From assembly GCF_013373865.1 (NCBI RefSeq), contig NC_050468.1:12512496-12576495 (forward strand): a stretch of 64,000 bases of DNA, read 5' to 3'. Within the stretch, counting starts at the first letter, position 1. Every line of letters starts with the position of its first letter. The stretch comes from Monomorium pharaonis. Its lineage: Eukaryota > Arthropoda > Insecta > Hymenoptera > Formicidae. The position numbers were made by a program, and so were the translations under genes. The notes below the pieces were generated by a model. That model was not told the DNA's origin, made no database searches, and worked only from the letters and a program-made list of their open reading frames with translations. This document shows, one piece after another, positions 38,201 through 50,200 of the stretch.

Positions 38201-41200
38201 ATCGACAGATCTATTTATTTTAACGTAATTCTCATATAGTTCGGGACGCGTACAATATGTTTCTATAAAGTTTAGATGTTATAATTAATTAAAACGTTTT
38301 TTAAACAATTATTTTGCCCAAAAAACTTAAATTTCTAAGGCTACACGTCAAGTGCTAATCGAATATCGACAGATCTATTTATTTTAAACTAATTCTCATA
38401 TAGTTCGTGACGCGTACAATATGTTTCTATAGAGTTTAGGTGATATAATTAATTAGAACATTTTTTAAACAATTATTTTGCCCGAAAAACTTGAATTTCT
38501 AAGGCTACACGTCAAGTGCTATTCGAATATCGACAGATCTATTTATTTGAACGTAATTCTCATATAGTTCGGGACGCGTACAATATGTTTCTATAAAGTT
38601 TAGGTGATATAATTAATTAGAACATTTTTTAAACAATTATTTTGCCCGAAAAACTTGAATTTCTAAGGCTACACGTCAAGTGCTAATCGAATATCGACAG
38701 ATCTATTTATTTTAACGTAATTCTCATATAGTTCGGGACGCGTACAATATGTTTCTAAAAAGTTTAGATGTTATAATTAATTAAAACGTTTTTTAAACAA
38801 TTATTTTGCCCAAAAAACTTGAATTTTTAAGGCTACACGTCAAGTGCTAATCGAATATCGACAGATCTATTTATTTTAACGCAGTTTTCATATAGTGCCG
38901 GACGCGTACAATAGTTTTCTAAAGAGTTCAGGTGATATAATTAATTAAAACATTTTTTAAACAATTATTTTGCCCGAAAAACTTGAATTTTTAAGGCTAC
39001 ACGTCAAGTGCTAATCGAATATCGACAGATCTATTTATTTTAACGTAATTCTAATATAGTTCGGGACGCGTACAATATGTTTCTATAGAGTTCAGGTAAT
39101 ATAATTAATTAAAACATTTTTTAAACAATTATTTTGCCCGAAAAACTTGAATTTCTAAGGCTACACGTCAAGTGCTAATCGAATATCGACAGATCTATTT
39201 ATTTTAACGTAATTCTCATATAGATCGGGACGCCTTCAATATGTTTCTATAAAGTTTAAATGTTATAATTAATTAAAACATTTTTTAAACAATTATTTTG
39301 ACCGAAAAACTTGAATTTTTAAGGCTACACGTCAAGTGCTAATAGAATATCAACAGATTCATTTATTTTAACGCAGTTTTCATATAGTTCCGGACGCGTA
39401 CAATAGTTTTCTAAAGAGTTCAGGTAATATAATTAATTAAAACATTTTTTAAACAATTATTTTGCCCGAAAAACTTGAATTTTTAAGGCTACACGTCAAG
39501 TGCTAATCGAATATCGACAGATCTATTTATTTGAACGTAATTCTCATATAATTCGGGACGCGTACAATATGTTTCTATAAAGTTCAGGTGAAATAATTAA
39601 TTAAAACATTTTTTAAACAATTATTTTGCCCGAAAAACGTAAATTTTTAAGGCTACACGTCAAGTGCTAATCGAATATCGACAGATCTATTTATTTTAAT
39701 GTAATTCTTATATAGTTCGGGACGCGTACAATATGTTTCTATAGAGTTCAGGTGATATAATTAATTAAAACATTTATTAAACAATTATTTTGCCCGAAAA
39801 ACTTAAATTTCTAAGGCTACACGTCAAGTGCTAATCGAATATCGACGAATCTATTTATTTTAAACTAATTCTCATATAGTTCGGGACGCGTACAATATGT
39901 ATCTATAGAGTTCAGGTGATATAATTAATTAAAACATTTTTTAAACAATTATTTTTCCCGAAAAACGTGAATTTTTAAGGCTGGACGAAAAGTGCTAATC
40001 AAATATCGACAGATCTATTTATTTGAACGTAATTCTCATATAATTCGGGACGCGTACAATATGTTTCTATAAAGTTCAGGTGAAATAATTAATTTAAACA
40101 TTTTTTAAACAATTATTTTGCCCGAAAAACGTAAATTTTTAAGGCTACACGTCAAGTGCTAATCGAATATCGACAGATCTATTTATTTTAATGTAATTCT
40201 CATATAGTTTGGGACGCGTACAATATGTTTCTATAGAGTTCAGGTGATATAATTAATTAAAACATTTTTTAAACAATTATTTTGCCAGAAAAACTTAAAT
40301 TTCTAAGGCTACACGTCAAGTGCTAATCGAATATCGACAGATCTATTTATTTTAACGTAATTCTCATATAGTTCGGGACGCGTACAATATGTTTCTATAA
40401 AGTTTAGATGTTATAATTAATTAAAACGTTTTTTAAACAATTATTTTGCCCAAAAAACTTAAATTTCTAAGGCTACACGTCAAGTGCTAATCGAATATCG
40501 ACAGATCTATTTATTTTAAACTAATTCTCATATAGTTCGTGACGCGTACAATATGTTTCTATAGAGTTTAGGTGATATAATTAATTAGAACATTTTTTAA
40601 ACAATTATTTTGCCCGAAAAACTTGAATTTCTAAGGCTACACGTCAAGTGCTATTCGAATATCGACAGATCTATTTATTTGAACGTAATTCTCATATAGT
40701 TCGGGACGCGTACAATATGTTTCTATAAAGTTTAGGTGATATAATTAATTAGAACATTTTTTAAACAATTATTTTGCCCGAAAAACTTGAATTTCTAAGG
40801 CTACACGTCAAGTGCTAATCGAATATCGACAGATCTATTTATTTTAACGTAATTCTCATATAGTTCGGGACGCGTACAATATGTTTCTATAAAGTTTAGA
40901 TGTTATAATTAATTAAAACGTTTTTTAAACAATTATTTTGCCCAAAAAACTTAAATTTTTAAGGCTACACGTCAAGTGCTAATCGAATATCGACAGATCT
41001 ATTTATTTTAACGCAGTTTTCATATAGTGCCGGACGCGTACAATAGTTTTCTAAAGAGTTCAGGTGATATAATTAATTAAAACATTTTTTAAACAATTAT
41101 TTTGCCCGAAAAACTTGAATTTTTAAGGCTACACGTCAAGTGCTAATCGAATATCGACAGATCTATTTATTTTAACGTAATTCTAATATAGTTCGGGACG

Positions 41201-44200
41201 CGTACAATATGTTTCTATAGAGTTCAGGTAATATAATTAATTAAAACATTTTTTAAACAATTATTTTGCCCGAAAAACTTGAATTTCTAAGGCTACACGT
41301 CAAGTGCTAATCGAATATCGACAGATCTATTTATTTTAATGTAATTCTCATATAGTTCGGGACGCGTACAATATGTTTCCATACAGTTCAGGTGATATAA
41401 TTAATTAAAACATTTTTTAAACAATTATTTTGCCCGAAAAATTTGAATTTCTAAAGCTACACGTCAAGTGCTAATCGAATATCGACAGATCTATTTATTT
41501 TAACGCAGTTTTCATATAGTTCCAGACGCGTACAATAGTTTTCTAAAGAATTCAGGTGATATAATTAATTAAGACATTTTTTAAACAATTATTTTGCCCG
41601 AAAAACTTGAATTTTTAGGGCTACAGGTCAAGTGCTAAACTAATATCGACAGATGTATTTATTTTAACGTAATTCTCATATAGATCGGGACGCCTTCAAT
41701 ATGTTTCTATAAAGTTTAAATGTTATAATTAATTAAAACATTTTTTAAACAATTATTTTGACCGAAAAACTTGAATTTTTAAGGCTACACGTCAAGTGCT
41801 AATAGAATATCAACAGATTCATTTATTTTAACGCAGTTTTCATATAGTTCCGGACGCGTACAATAGTTTTCTAAAGAGTTCAGGTAATATAATTAATTAA
41901 AACATTTTTTAAACAATTATTTTGCCCGAAAAACTTGAATATTGAAGGCTAGACGTGAAGTGCTAAACGAATATCGACAGTTCTATTTATTTTAACGCAG
42001 TTTTCATATAGTTCCGGACGCGTACAATAGTTTTCTAAAAAGTTCAGGTGATATAATTAATTAAAACATTTTTTAAACAATTATTTTGCCCGAAAAACTT
42101 GAATTTTTAGGGCTACAGGTCAAGTGCTAAACTAATATCGACAGATGTATTTATTTTAACGTAATTCTCATATAGATCGGGACGCCTTCAATATGTTTCT
42201 ATAAAGTTTAAATGTTATAATTAATTAAAACATTTTTTAAACAATTATTTTGCCCAAAAAACTTGAATTTTTAAGGCTACACGTCAAGTGCTAATCAAAT
42301 ATCGACAGATCTATTTATTTTAATGTAATTCTCATATAGTTCGGGACGCGTACAATATGTTTCTATAGAGTTCAGGTGATATAATTAATTAAAACATTTT
42401 TTAAACAATTATTTTGCCCGAAAAACTTGAATTTTGAGGGCTAGACGTGAGATGCTGGTCGAATATCGACAGTTCTATTTCTTCTAACGCAGTTCTCATA
42501 TAGTTCCGGACGCGTACAATAAGTTTGTAAAGAGTTCCGGTGATATAATTAATTGAAACATTTTTTAAACATATTGTGGTCGTATATTCAAAATACGGTG
42601 AGATGCTATTATGTGATTTTGGAAGTTATCATCTCATTTATAAAAATTTATTTAAAATACGTAATTCGACGTAACTATTGTTGAAACTTATCAAGAACTG
42701 TAGAACTATGCTAGATGCAAGTAATTCTGCAGTATGTTTTGAGATGCTAAACTTTGAGATGCTAACTACACACACTTTTAATCGGCATCGCGGAAAAGCG
42801 ACAACAATCCTTTGAGAGATGCAAGTATCGATACCATGCTCTTTTTTAGAAAGGATAATTATTATTGGAATTATTATTTTTAAAAAGTAAAAAATTAAAT
42901 AGCGCGCGCGTAGCGCGCGCCTGTGTTGTTCTAGTTTATAGAAGAAATGAGGAGCCGCTTTAGAAAATCTATGCCAGTATTGGCAACTTTCTTTTATTTT
43001 ATTTTATTATGGCACATTTTGGATAAAATATAAAATAGCTCGTAAACTGTTTTGATAATTAATATTTTGATAATTGTACTTTAACATTTTTATATCAAAA
43101 TAATAAAATGAATTAATTAATGTAATAAAGTGTTTTTTAGTAACTATGTACATAATCCTATCTAAAAAAAGGCATGTAAAGTCGATTGCTTGCATTTCTC
43201 AAAGTTTATTATTGTCGCTTTTCCGCGATGCCGATTGGTTCTCTCGCTGCGCATACTTCGTGTTGCAAGAGTAGCTGTCATTGCAATTTTGACAGCTGTC
43301 AAATTTGGTTAATATTATTTATACATTTATTGTTGTAATTTATTTTTAAAAAGTAAAAAATAAAAAGTTAAGTAGCGCGCGCGAAGCGAAGAAGGATCAC
43401 GGAGTGAGCGAGTGAGTGAGCGAGGAGGGAGCGAAGAGTGAGCGAGTGAGGGAGCGAGGAGTGAGAGAGGAGTGAGCGAAGAGGGAGCGAGTGAGTGAGC
43501 GAGAAGGGACCGAGGAGGGAGCGAGGAGTGAGCCGGGAGTGAGCGAGGAGTGAGCAAGGAGTGAGCGAGTAGATGAGCGAGGAGTGAGCGAGTGACTGAG
43601 CAAGGAGGGAGCGAGGAGTGAGCGAGGAGTGAGCGAGGAGGGAGCGAGGAGGGAGCGAGGAGGGAGCGAGGAGTGAGCCGGGAGTGAGCGAGGAGTGAGC
43701 AAGGAGTAAGCGAGTAGATGAGCGAGGAGTGAGCGAGTGACTGAGCAAGGAGGGAGCAAGGAGTGAGCGAGGAGTGAGCTAAGAGTGAGCCAGGAGTGAG
43801 CCGGGAGTGAGCCGGGAGTAAACCGGGAGTAAGCGAGGAGTGAGCGAGGAGTGAGCGAGGAGTGAGCCGGGAGTGAGCTGGGAGTGAGCCGGGAGTGAGC
43901 GAGGAGTAAGCCGGGAGTGAGCCGGGAGTGAGCGAGGAGTGAGCCGGGAGTGAGCCGGGAGTGAGCGAGGAGTGAGCCGGGAGTGAGCGAGGAGTGAGCC
44001 GGGAGTGAGCGAGAAGTGAGCCGGGAGTGAGCGAGTAAGTGAGCGAGGAGTGAGCGAGGAGTGAGCGAGAAGTGAGCGAGGAGGGAGCGAGGAGGGAGCG
44101 AGTGAGGGAGCGAGGAGCGAGCGAGGAGTGAGCCGGGAGTGAGCGAGGAGTGAGCGAGGAGCGAGCGAGGAGTGAGCGAGAAGCAAGCGAGGAGTGAGCC

Positions 44201-47200
44201 GGGAGTGAGCGAGGAGTGAGCAAGGAGTGAGCGAGTAGATGAGCGAGGAGTGAGCAAGGAGGGAGCAAAGAGGGAGCAAAAAGTGAGCGAGAAGGAAGCG
44301 AGAAAAGAGCGAGGAGAAAGCGAGTAAGTGGGCGAGGAGTGAGCGAGTGACTGAGCGAGGAGGAAGCGAAGAGTGAGCGAGGAGTGAGCTAAGAGTGAGC
44401 GAGGAGTGAGCCGGGAGTGAGCCAGGAGTAAGCCAGGAGTGAGCCGGCAGTGAGCCGGGAGTGAGCCAGGAGTGAGCCAGGAGTGAGCCAGGAGTGAGCG
44501 AGGAGTGAGCCGGGAGTGAGCCGGGAGTAAGCCGGGAGTAAGCAAGTGAGTGAGCGAAGAGTGAGCAAGGAGGGAGCAAGGAGGGAGCGAGGAGGGAGCG
44601 AGTGAGGGAGCGAGAAGCGAGCGAGGAGTGAGCCGGGTGTGAGCGAGGAGTGAGGGAGGAGTGAGCCGGGAGTGAGCCGGGAGTGAGCCGGGAGTGAGCG
44701 AGGAGTAAGCCGGGAGTGAGCCGGGAGTGAGCGAGGAATGAGCCGGGAGTGAGCGAGGAGTGAGCCGGGAGTGAGCGAGAAGTGAGCCGGGAGTGAGCGA
44801 GTAAGTGAGCCGGGAGTGAGCGAGTAAGTGAGCGAGGAGTGAGCGAGGAGTGAGCGAGAAGTGAGCGAGGAGGGAGCGAGGAGGGAGCGAGTGAGAGAGC
44901 GAGGAGCGAGCGAGGAGTGAGCCGGGAGTGAGCGAGGAGTGAGCGAGGAGCGAGCGAGGAGTGAGCCGGCAGTGAGCGAGGAGTGAGCAAGGAGTGAGCG
45001 AGTAGATGAGTAAGGAGTGAGCAAGGAGAGAGCAAAGAGGGAGCGAAAAGTGAGCGAGAAGGAAGCGAGAAAAAAGCGAGGAGAAAACGAGTAAGTGGGC
45101 GAGGAGTGAGCGAGTGACTGAGCGAGAAGGAAGCGAAGAGTGAGCGAGGAGTGAGCTAAGAGTGAGCGAGGAGTGAGCCGGGAGTGAGCCAGGAGTAAGC
45201 CAGGAGTGAGCCGGGAGTGAGCCGGGAGTGAGCCAGGAGTGAGCCAGGAGTGAGCGAGTAGATGAGCGAGGAGTGAGCGAGTGACTGAGCAAGGAGGGAG
45301 CGAGGAGTGAGCGAGGAGTGAGCGAGGAGGGAGCGAGGAGGGAGCGAGGAGGGAGCGAGGAGTGAGCCGGGAGTGAGCGAGGAGTGAGCAAGGAGTAAGC
45401 GAGTAGATGAGCGAGGAGTGAGCGAGTGACTGAGCAAGGAGGGAGCAAGGAGTGAGCGAGGAGTGAGCTAAGAGTGAGCCAGGAGTGAGCCGGGAGTGAG
45501 CCGGGAGTAAACCGGGAGTAAGCGAGGAGTGAGCGAGGAGTGAGCGAGGAGTGAGCCGGGAGTGAGCTGGGAGTGAGCCGGGAGTGAGCGAGGAGTAAGC
45601 CGGGAGTGAGCCGGGAGTGAGCGAGGAGTGAGCCGGGAGTGAGCCGGGAGTGAGCGAGGAGTGAGCCGGGAGTGAGCGAGGAGTGAGCCGGGAGTGAGCG
45701 AGAAGTGAGCCGGGAGTGAGCGAGTAAGTGAGCGAGGAGTGAGCGAGGAGTGAGCGAGAAGTGAGCGAGGAGGGAAGCGAGGAGGGAGCGAGTGAGGGAG
45801 CGAGGAGCGAGCGAGGAGTGAGCCGGGAGTGAGCGAGGAGTGAGCGAGGAGCGAGCGAGGAGTGAGCGAGGAGCAAGCGAGGAGTGAGCCGGGAGTGAGC
45901 GAGGAGTGAGCAAGGAGTGAGCGAGTAGATGAGCGAGGAGTGAGCAAGGAGGGAGCAAAGAGGGAGCGAAAAGTGAGCGAGAAGGAAGCGAGAAAAGAGC
46001 GAGGAGAAAGCGAGTAAGTGGGCGAGGAGTGAGCGAGTGACTGAGCGAGGAGGAAGCGAAGAGTGAGCGAGGAGTGAGCTAAGAGTGAGCGAGGAGTGAG
46101 CCGGGAGTGAGCCAGGAGTAAGCCAGGAGTGAGCCGGCAGTGAGCCGGGAGTGAGCCAGGAGTGAGCCAGGAGTGAGCCAGGAGTGAGCGAGGAGTGAGC
46201 CGGGAGTGAGCCGGGAGTAAGCCGGGAGTAAGCGAGTGAGTGAGCGAAGAGTGAGCAAGGAGGGAGCAAGGAGGGAGCGAGGAGGGAGCGAGTGAGGGAG
46301 CGAGAAGCGAGCGAGGAGTGAGCCGGGTGTGAGCGAGGAGTGAGGGAGGAGTGAGCCGGGAGTGAGCCGGGAGTGAGCGAGGAGTAAGCCGGGAGTGAGC
46401 CGGGAGTGAGCGAGGAATGAGCCGGGAGTGAGCGAGGAGTGAGCCGGGAGTGAGCGAGAAGTGAGCCGGGAGTGAGCGAGTAAGTGAGCCGGGAGTGAGC
46501 GAGTAAGTGAGCGAGGAGTGAGCGAGGAGTGAGCGAGAAGTGAGCGAGGAGGGAGCGAGGAGGGAGCGAGTGAGAGAGCGAGGAGCGAGCGAGGAGTGAG
46601 CCGGGAGTGAGCGAGGAGTGAGCGAGGAGCGAGCGAGGAGTGAGCCGGCAGTGAGCGAGGAGTGAGCAAGGAGTGAGCGAGTAGATGAGTAAGGAGTGAG
46701 CAAGGAGAGAGCAAAGAGGGAGCGAAAAGTGAGCGAGAAGGAAGCGAGAAAAAAGCGAGGAGAAAACGAGTAAGTGGGCGAGGAGTGAGCGAGTGACTGA
46801 GCGAGAAGGAAGCGAAGAGTGAGCGAGGAGTGAGCTAAGAGTGAGCGAGGAGTGAGCCGGGAGTGAGCCAGGAGTAAGCCAGGAGTGAGCCGGGAGTGAG
46901 CCGGGAGTGAGCCAGGAGTGAGCCAGGAGTGAGCCAAGAGTGAGCGAGAAGTGAGCCGGGAGTGAGCCGGGAATGAGCAAGAGTGAGTCAGGAGTGAGCG
47001 AGTGAGCGACTGGCTGGCTGGTTGGCAGTGAGTGAGTAAGTAAGTGAGTAAAGAATGAGTGAAGAGTGAGTGAGTGAGTGAAGAGTGAGCCAGGAGTGAG
47101 CAAGAAATGAGCGAGAAGTGAGCGAGTAGTGAGCAAAGAGGGAGCGAGGAGTGAGCGAGAAGGAAGCGAGGAGGGAGCGAGGAGAGAAGCGAGGAGAGGA

Positions 47201-50200
47201 GCGAGGAGAGGAGTGAGCGAGGAGTGAGCAAGAAGTGAGCGAGTGAGTGAGCGAGGAGTGAGCTAAGAGTGAGCCAGGAGTGAGCCGGGAGTGAGACGGA
47301 AGTGAGCCGAGAGTGAGCGAGGAGTGAGCCGGGAGTGAGCGAGAAGTGAGCAGGGGGTAAGCGAGGAGTGAGCCGGGAGTAAGCGAGTGAGTGAGCGAGG
47401 AGCGAGCGAGAAGAAAGCGAGGAGTGAGCAAGGAGTGAGCGAGTAGATGAGCAAGGAGTGAGCGAGTGACTGAGCGAGGAGGGAGCGAGGAGTGAGCGAG
47501 GAGTGAGCTAAGAGTGAGCGAGGAGTGAGCCGGGAGTGAGCCAGGAGTAAGCCAGGAGTGAGCCGGGAGTGAGCCGGGAGTGAGCCAGAAGTAAGCCAGG
47601 AGTGAGCCGGGAGTGAGCCGGGAGTGAGCCGAGAGTGAGCCAGGAGTGAGCGAGGAGTGAGCGAGGAGTGAGCCGGGAGTGAGCGAGAAGTGAGCCGGGA
47701 GTGAGCGAGGAGTGAGCCGGGAGTGAGCGAGTGAGTGAGCGTGGAGTGAGCGAGGAGTGAGCGAGGAGTGAGCTAAGAGTGAGCAAGGAGTGAGCCGGGA
47801 GTGAGCCAGGAATAAGCCAGGAGTGAGCCGGGAGTGAGCCAGGAGTGAGCCAGGAGTGAGCGAGGAGTGGGCCGGGAGTGAGCGAGGAGTGAGCCGGGAG
47901 TGAGCAAGGAGTGAGCGAGGAGTGAGCCGGGAGTGAGTCGGGAATGAGCAAGGAGTGAGTCAGGAGTGAGCGAGTGAGCGACTGGCTGGCTGGTTGGCAG
48001 TGAGTGAGTAAGTGAGTGAGTAAAGAATGAGTGAAGAATGAGTGAGTGAGTGAAGAGTGAGCCAGGAGTGAGCGAGGAGTGAGCGAGGAGTGAGCGAGAA
48101 GTGAGCGAGTAGTGAGCAAAGAGGGAGCGAGGAGTGAGCGAGAAGGAAGCAAGGAGAGGAGCTAGAAGAGGAGTGAGCGAGGAGCGAGCGAGGAGGGAGC
48201 GAGGAGTAAGCGAGGAGCGAGCGAGGAGTGAGCGAGGAGGGAGCGAGGAGGGAGCAAGGAGGGAGCGAGGAGGGAGCGAGGAGTGAGCCGGGAGTGAGCC
48301 AGGAATAAGCCAGGAGTGAGCCGGGAGTGAGCCAGGAGTGAGCCAGGAGTGAGCGAGGAGTGGGCCGGGAGTGAGCGAGGAGTGAGCCGGGAGTGAGCAA
48401 GGAGTGAGCGAGGAGTGAGCCGGGAGTGAGTCGGGAATGAGCAAGGAGTGAGTCAGGAGTGAGCGAGTGAGCGACTGGCTGGCTGGTTGGCAGTGAGTGA
48501 GTAAGTGAGTGAGTAAAGAATGAGTGAAGAGTGAGTGAGTGAGTGAAGAGTGAGCCAGGAGTGAGCGAGGAGTGAGCGAGGAGTGAGCGAGAAGTGAGCG
48601 AGTAGTGAGCAAAGAGGGAGCGAGGAGTGAGCGAGAAGGAAGCGAGGAGGGAGCGAGGAGAGAAGCGAGGAGAGGAGCGAGGAGAGGAGTGAGCGAGGAG
48701 TGAGCGAGGAGAGGAGCTAGAAGAGGAGTGAGCGAGGAGCGAGCGAGGAGGGAGCGAGGAGTAAGCGAGGAGCGAGCGAGGAGTGAGCGAGGAGGGAGCG
48801 AGGAGGGAGCAAGGAGGGAGCGAGGAGGGAGCGAGGGGTGAGCGAGGGGTGAGCGAAGAGGGAGCGAGGAGGGAGCAAAGAGTGAGCGAGGAGGGAGCGA
48901 GGAGTGAGTGAAAAAGGGTGCGAGGGAGGAAGCAAACGAGCGAGCGTAACTAGATAAATATGTAGCTAGGTAGCTAGGTAGCTAGGTAGCAGTAAGTATG
49001 CAAGTAGGTATGTATGTTGGAATGTATAATGTAGATAGGTATGTATGTATGTATGTATGTATAATTAAACTTTACATTTTTTAATTCAAAATTGCAGAAG
49101 ACGTTTGATTAATGTGAACGAAAGATAGAGAAAATCAAATTGCAATTATTATTATTTTTAAAGTGAAAAGTCAAATAGCGAGTGCGCAGCGCGCGCCTGT
49201 AATGTTCTAGTTATTTTTAAAAAGACTATGTATAATAACGTTAATTAAAAAAAAACAACTGCATGTATGTAAAAATATTATCAGTAAACTTTCTGATAAT
49301 AGTGATAATACGTAATATTGATCACTCAATTAATGATTTTTATGATAGTTGCTATATGAAAACTAAAAATTGTAAAAGTGATAGAATGATAGAATAAAGC
49401 TATTGAAAACCGTGCAAGGAATTAAGTTCCCAGACAACATTCATATCTCGTCGAAAATACCAGTTCTCGTCCGATCACTGAAGTCAAGCGGCGTTGAGCA
49501 CGGTTAGTACTTAGATGGGTGACCGCTTGGGAACACCGTGTAATGTTGTCATCCTATTAAAAACAATTTTTTTATTGTTATAATAGAAAAAAATAATATT
49601 AAATAAATTTTGAAAATAAAATCAAATTAACAGTTTACGAGATATTTTTATATTTAATAATATAGTAAACATAAACTATTAAATATTTATTTATTTTCAT
49701 AACTAATTATTTTTTAACTTTTATTTAAAGTTATCTAAAAACAAAGTAATATGCTGGTAACTTTTTTCTATTTGACAATCAATTTAATAATACTGATGTT
49801 AATAAAAATCTATAATATCTTCTCTTTTTAAAGAAATGTAAAAAGAATTGATTGCAAAAAATATTACCTTAGTCAGAATTTGAATCTGGACTTTTCTACT
49901 TTCTATGCTGGTATCTTAGGCCAATATTTGCAATTATTTTTTATTTTTAAAATTATCTCAAGTAATGTCTTAAGATATTAATACTGTAATATTACTTTTC
50001 AGATTAAATTTAAAAGTTGTGTTTGAGATCGAAAATAAAACATACAATTTAAAGAATTAGAAATGTATTTTTTAAAAATCACTTAAATTATTTAAAGCTA
50101 TTAATCAAAATTATTTAAAAATTATTTAAAAATCAACGCATATAAAAAATATTACAGCACTAAAATTTTGCTACACTGAGAGAAAAAAGTGCTGGATTTA

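Noticed and set aside
33891..42855. CRISPR-like array
   Set aside because: The 164-bp units are contiguous without unique spacers and the context is a eukaryotic intron.
43327..48935. Long minus-strand open frames (up to ~900 codons) rich in Ser, Leu, Ala, His and Pro
   Set aside because: They follow from the 11-bp unit, whose complement lacks stops in every phase. Overlapping frames give the same peptide, and there is no start, splice or domain evidence.
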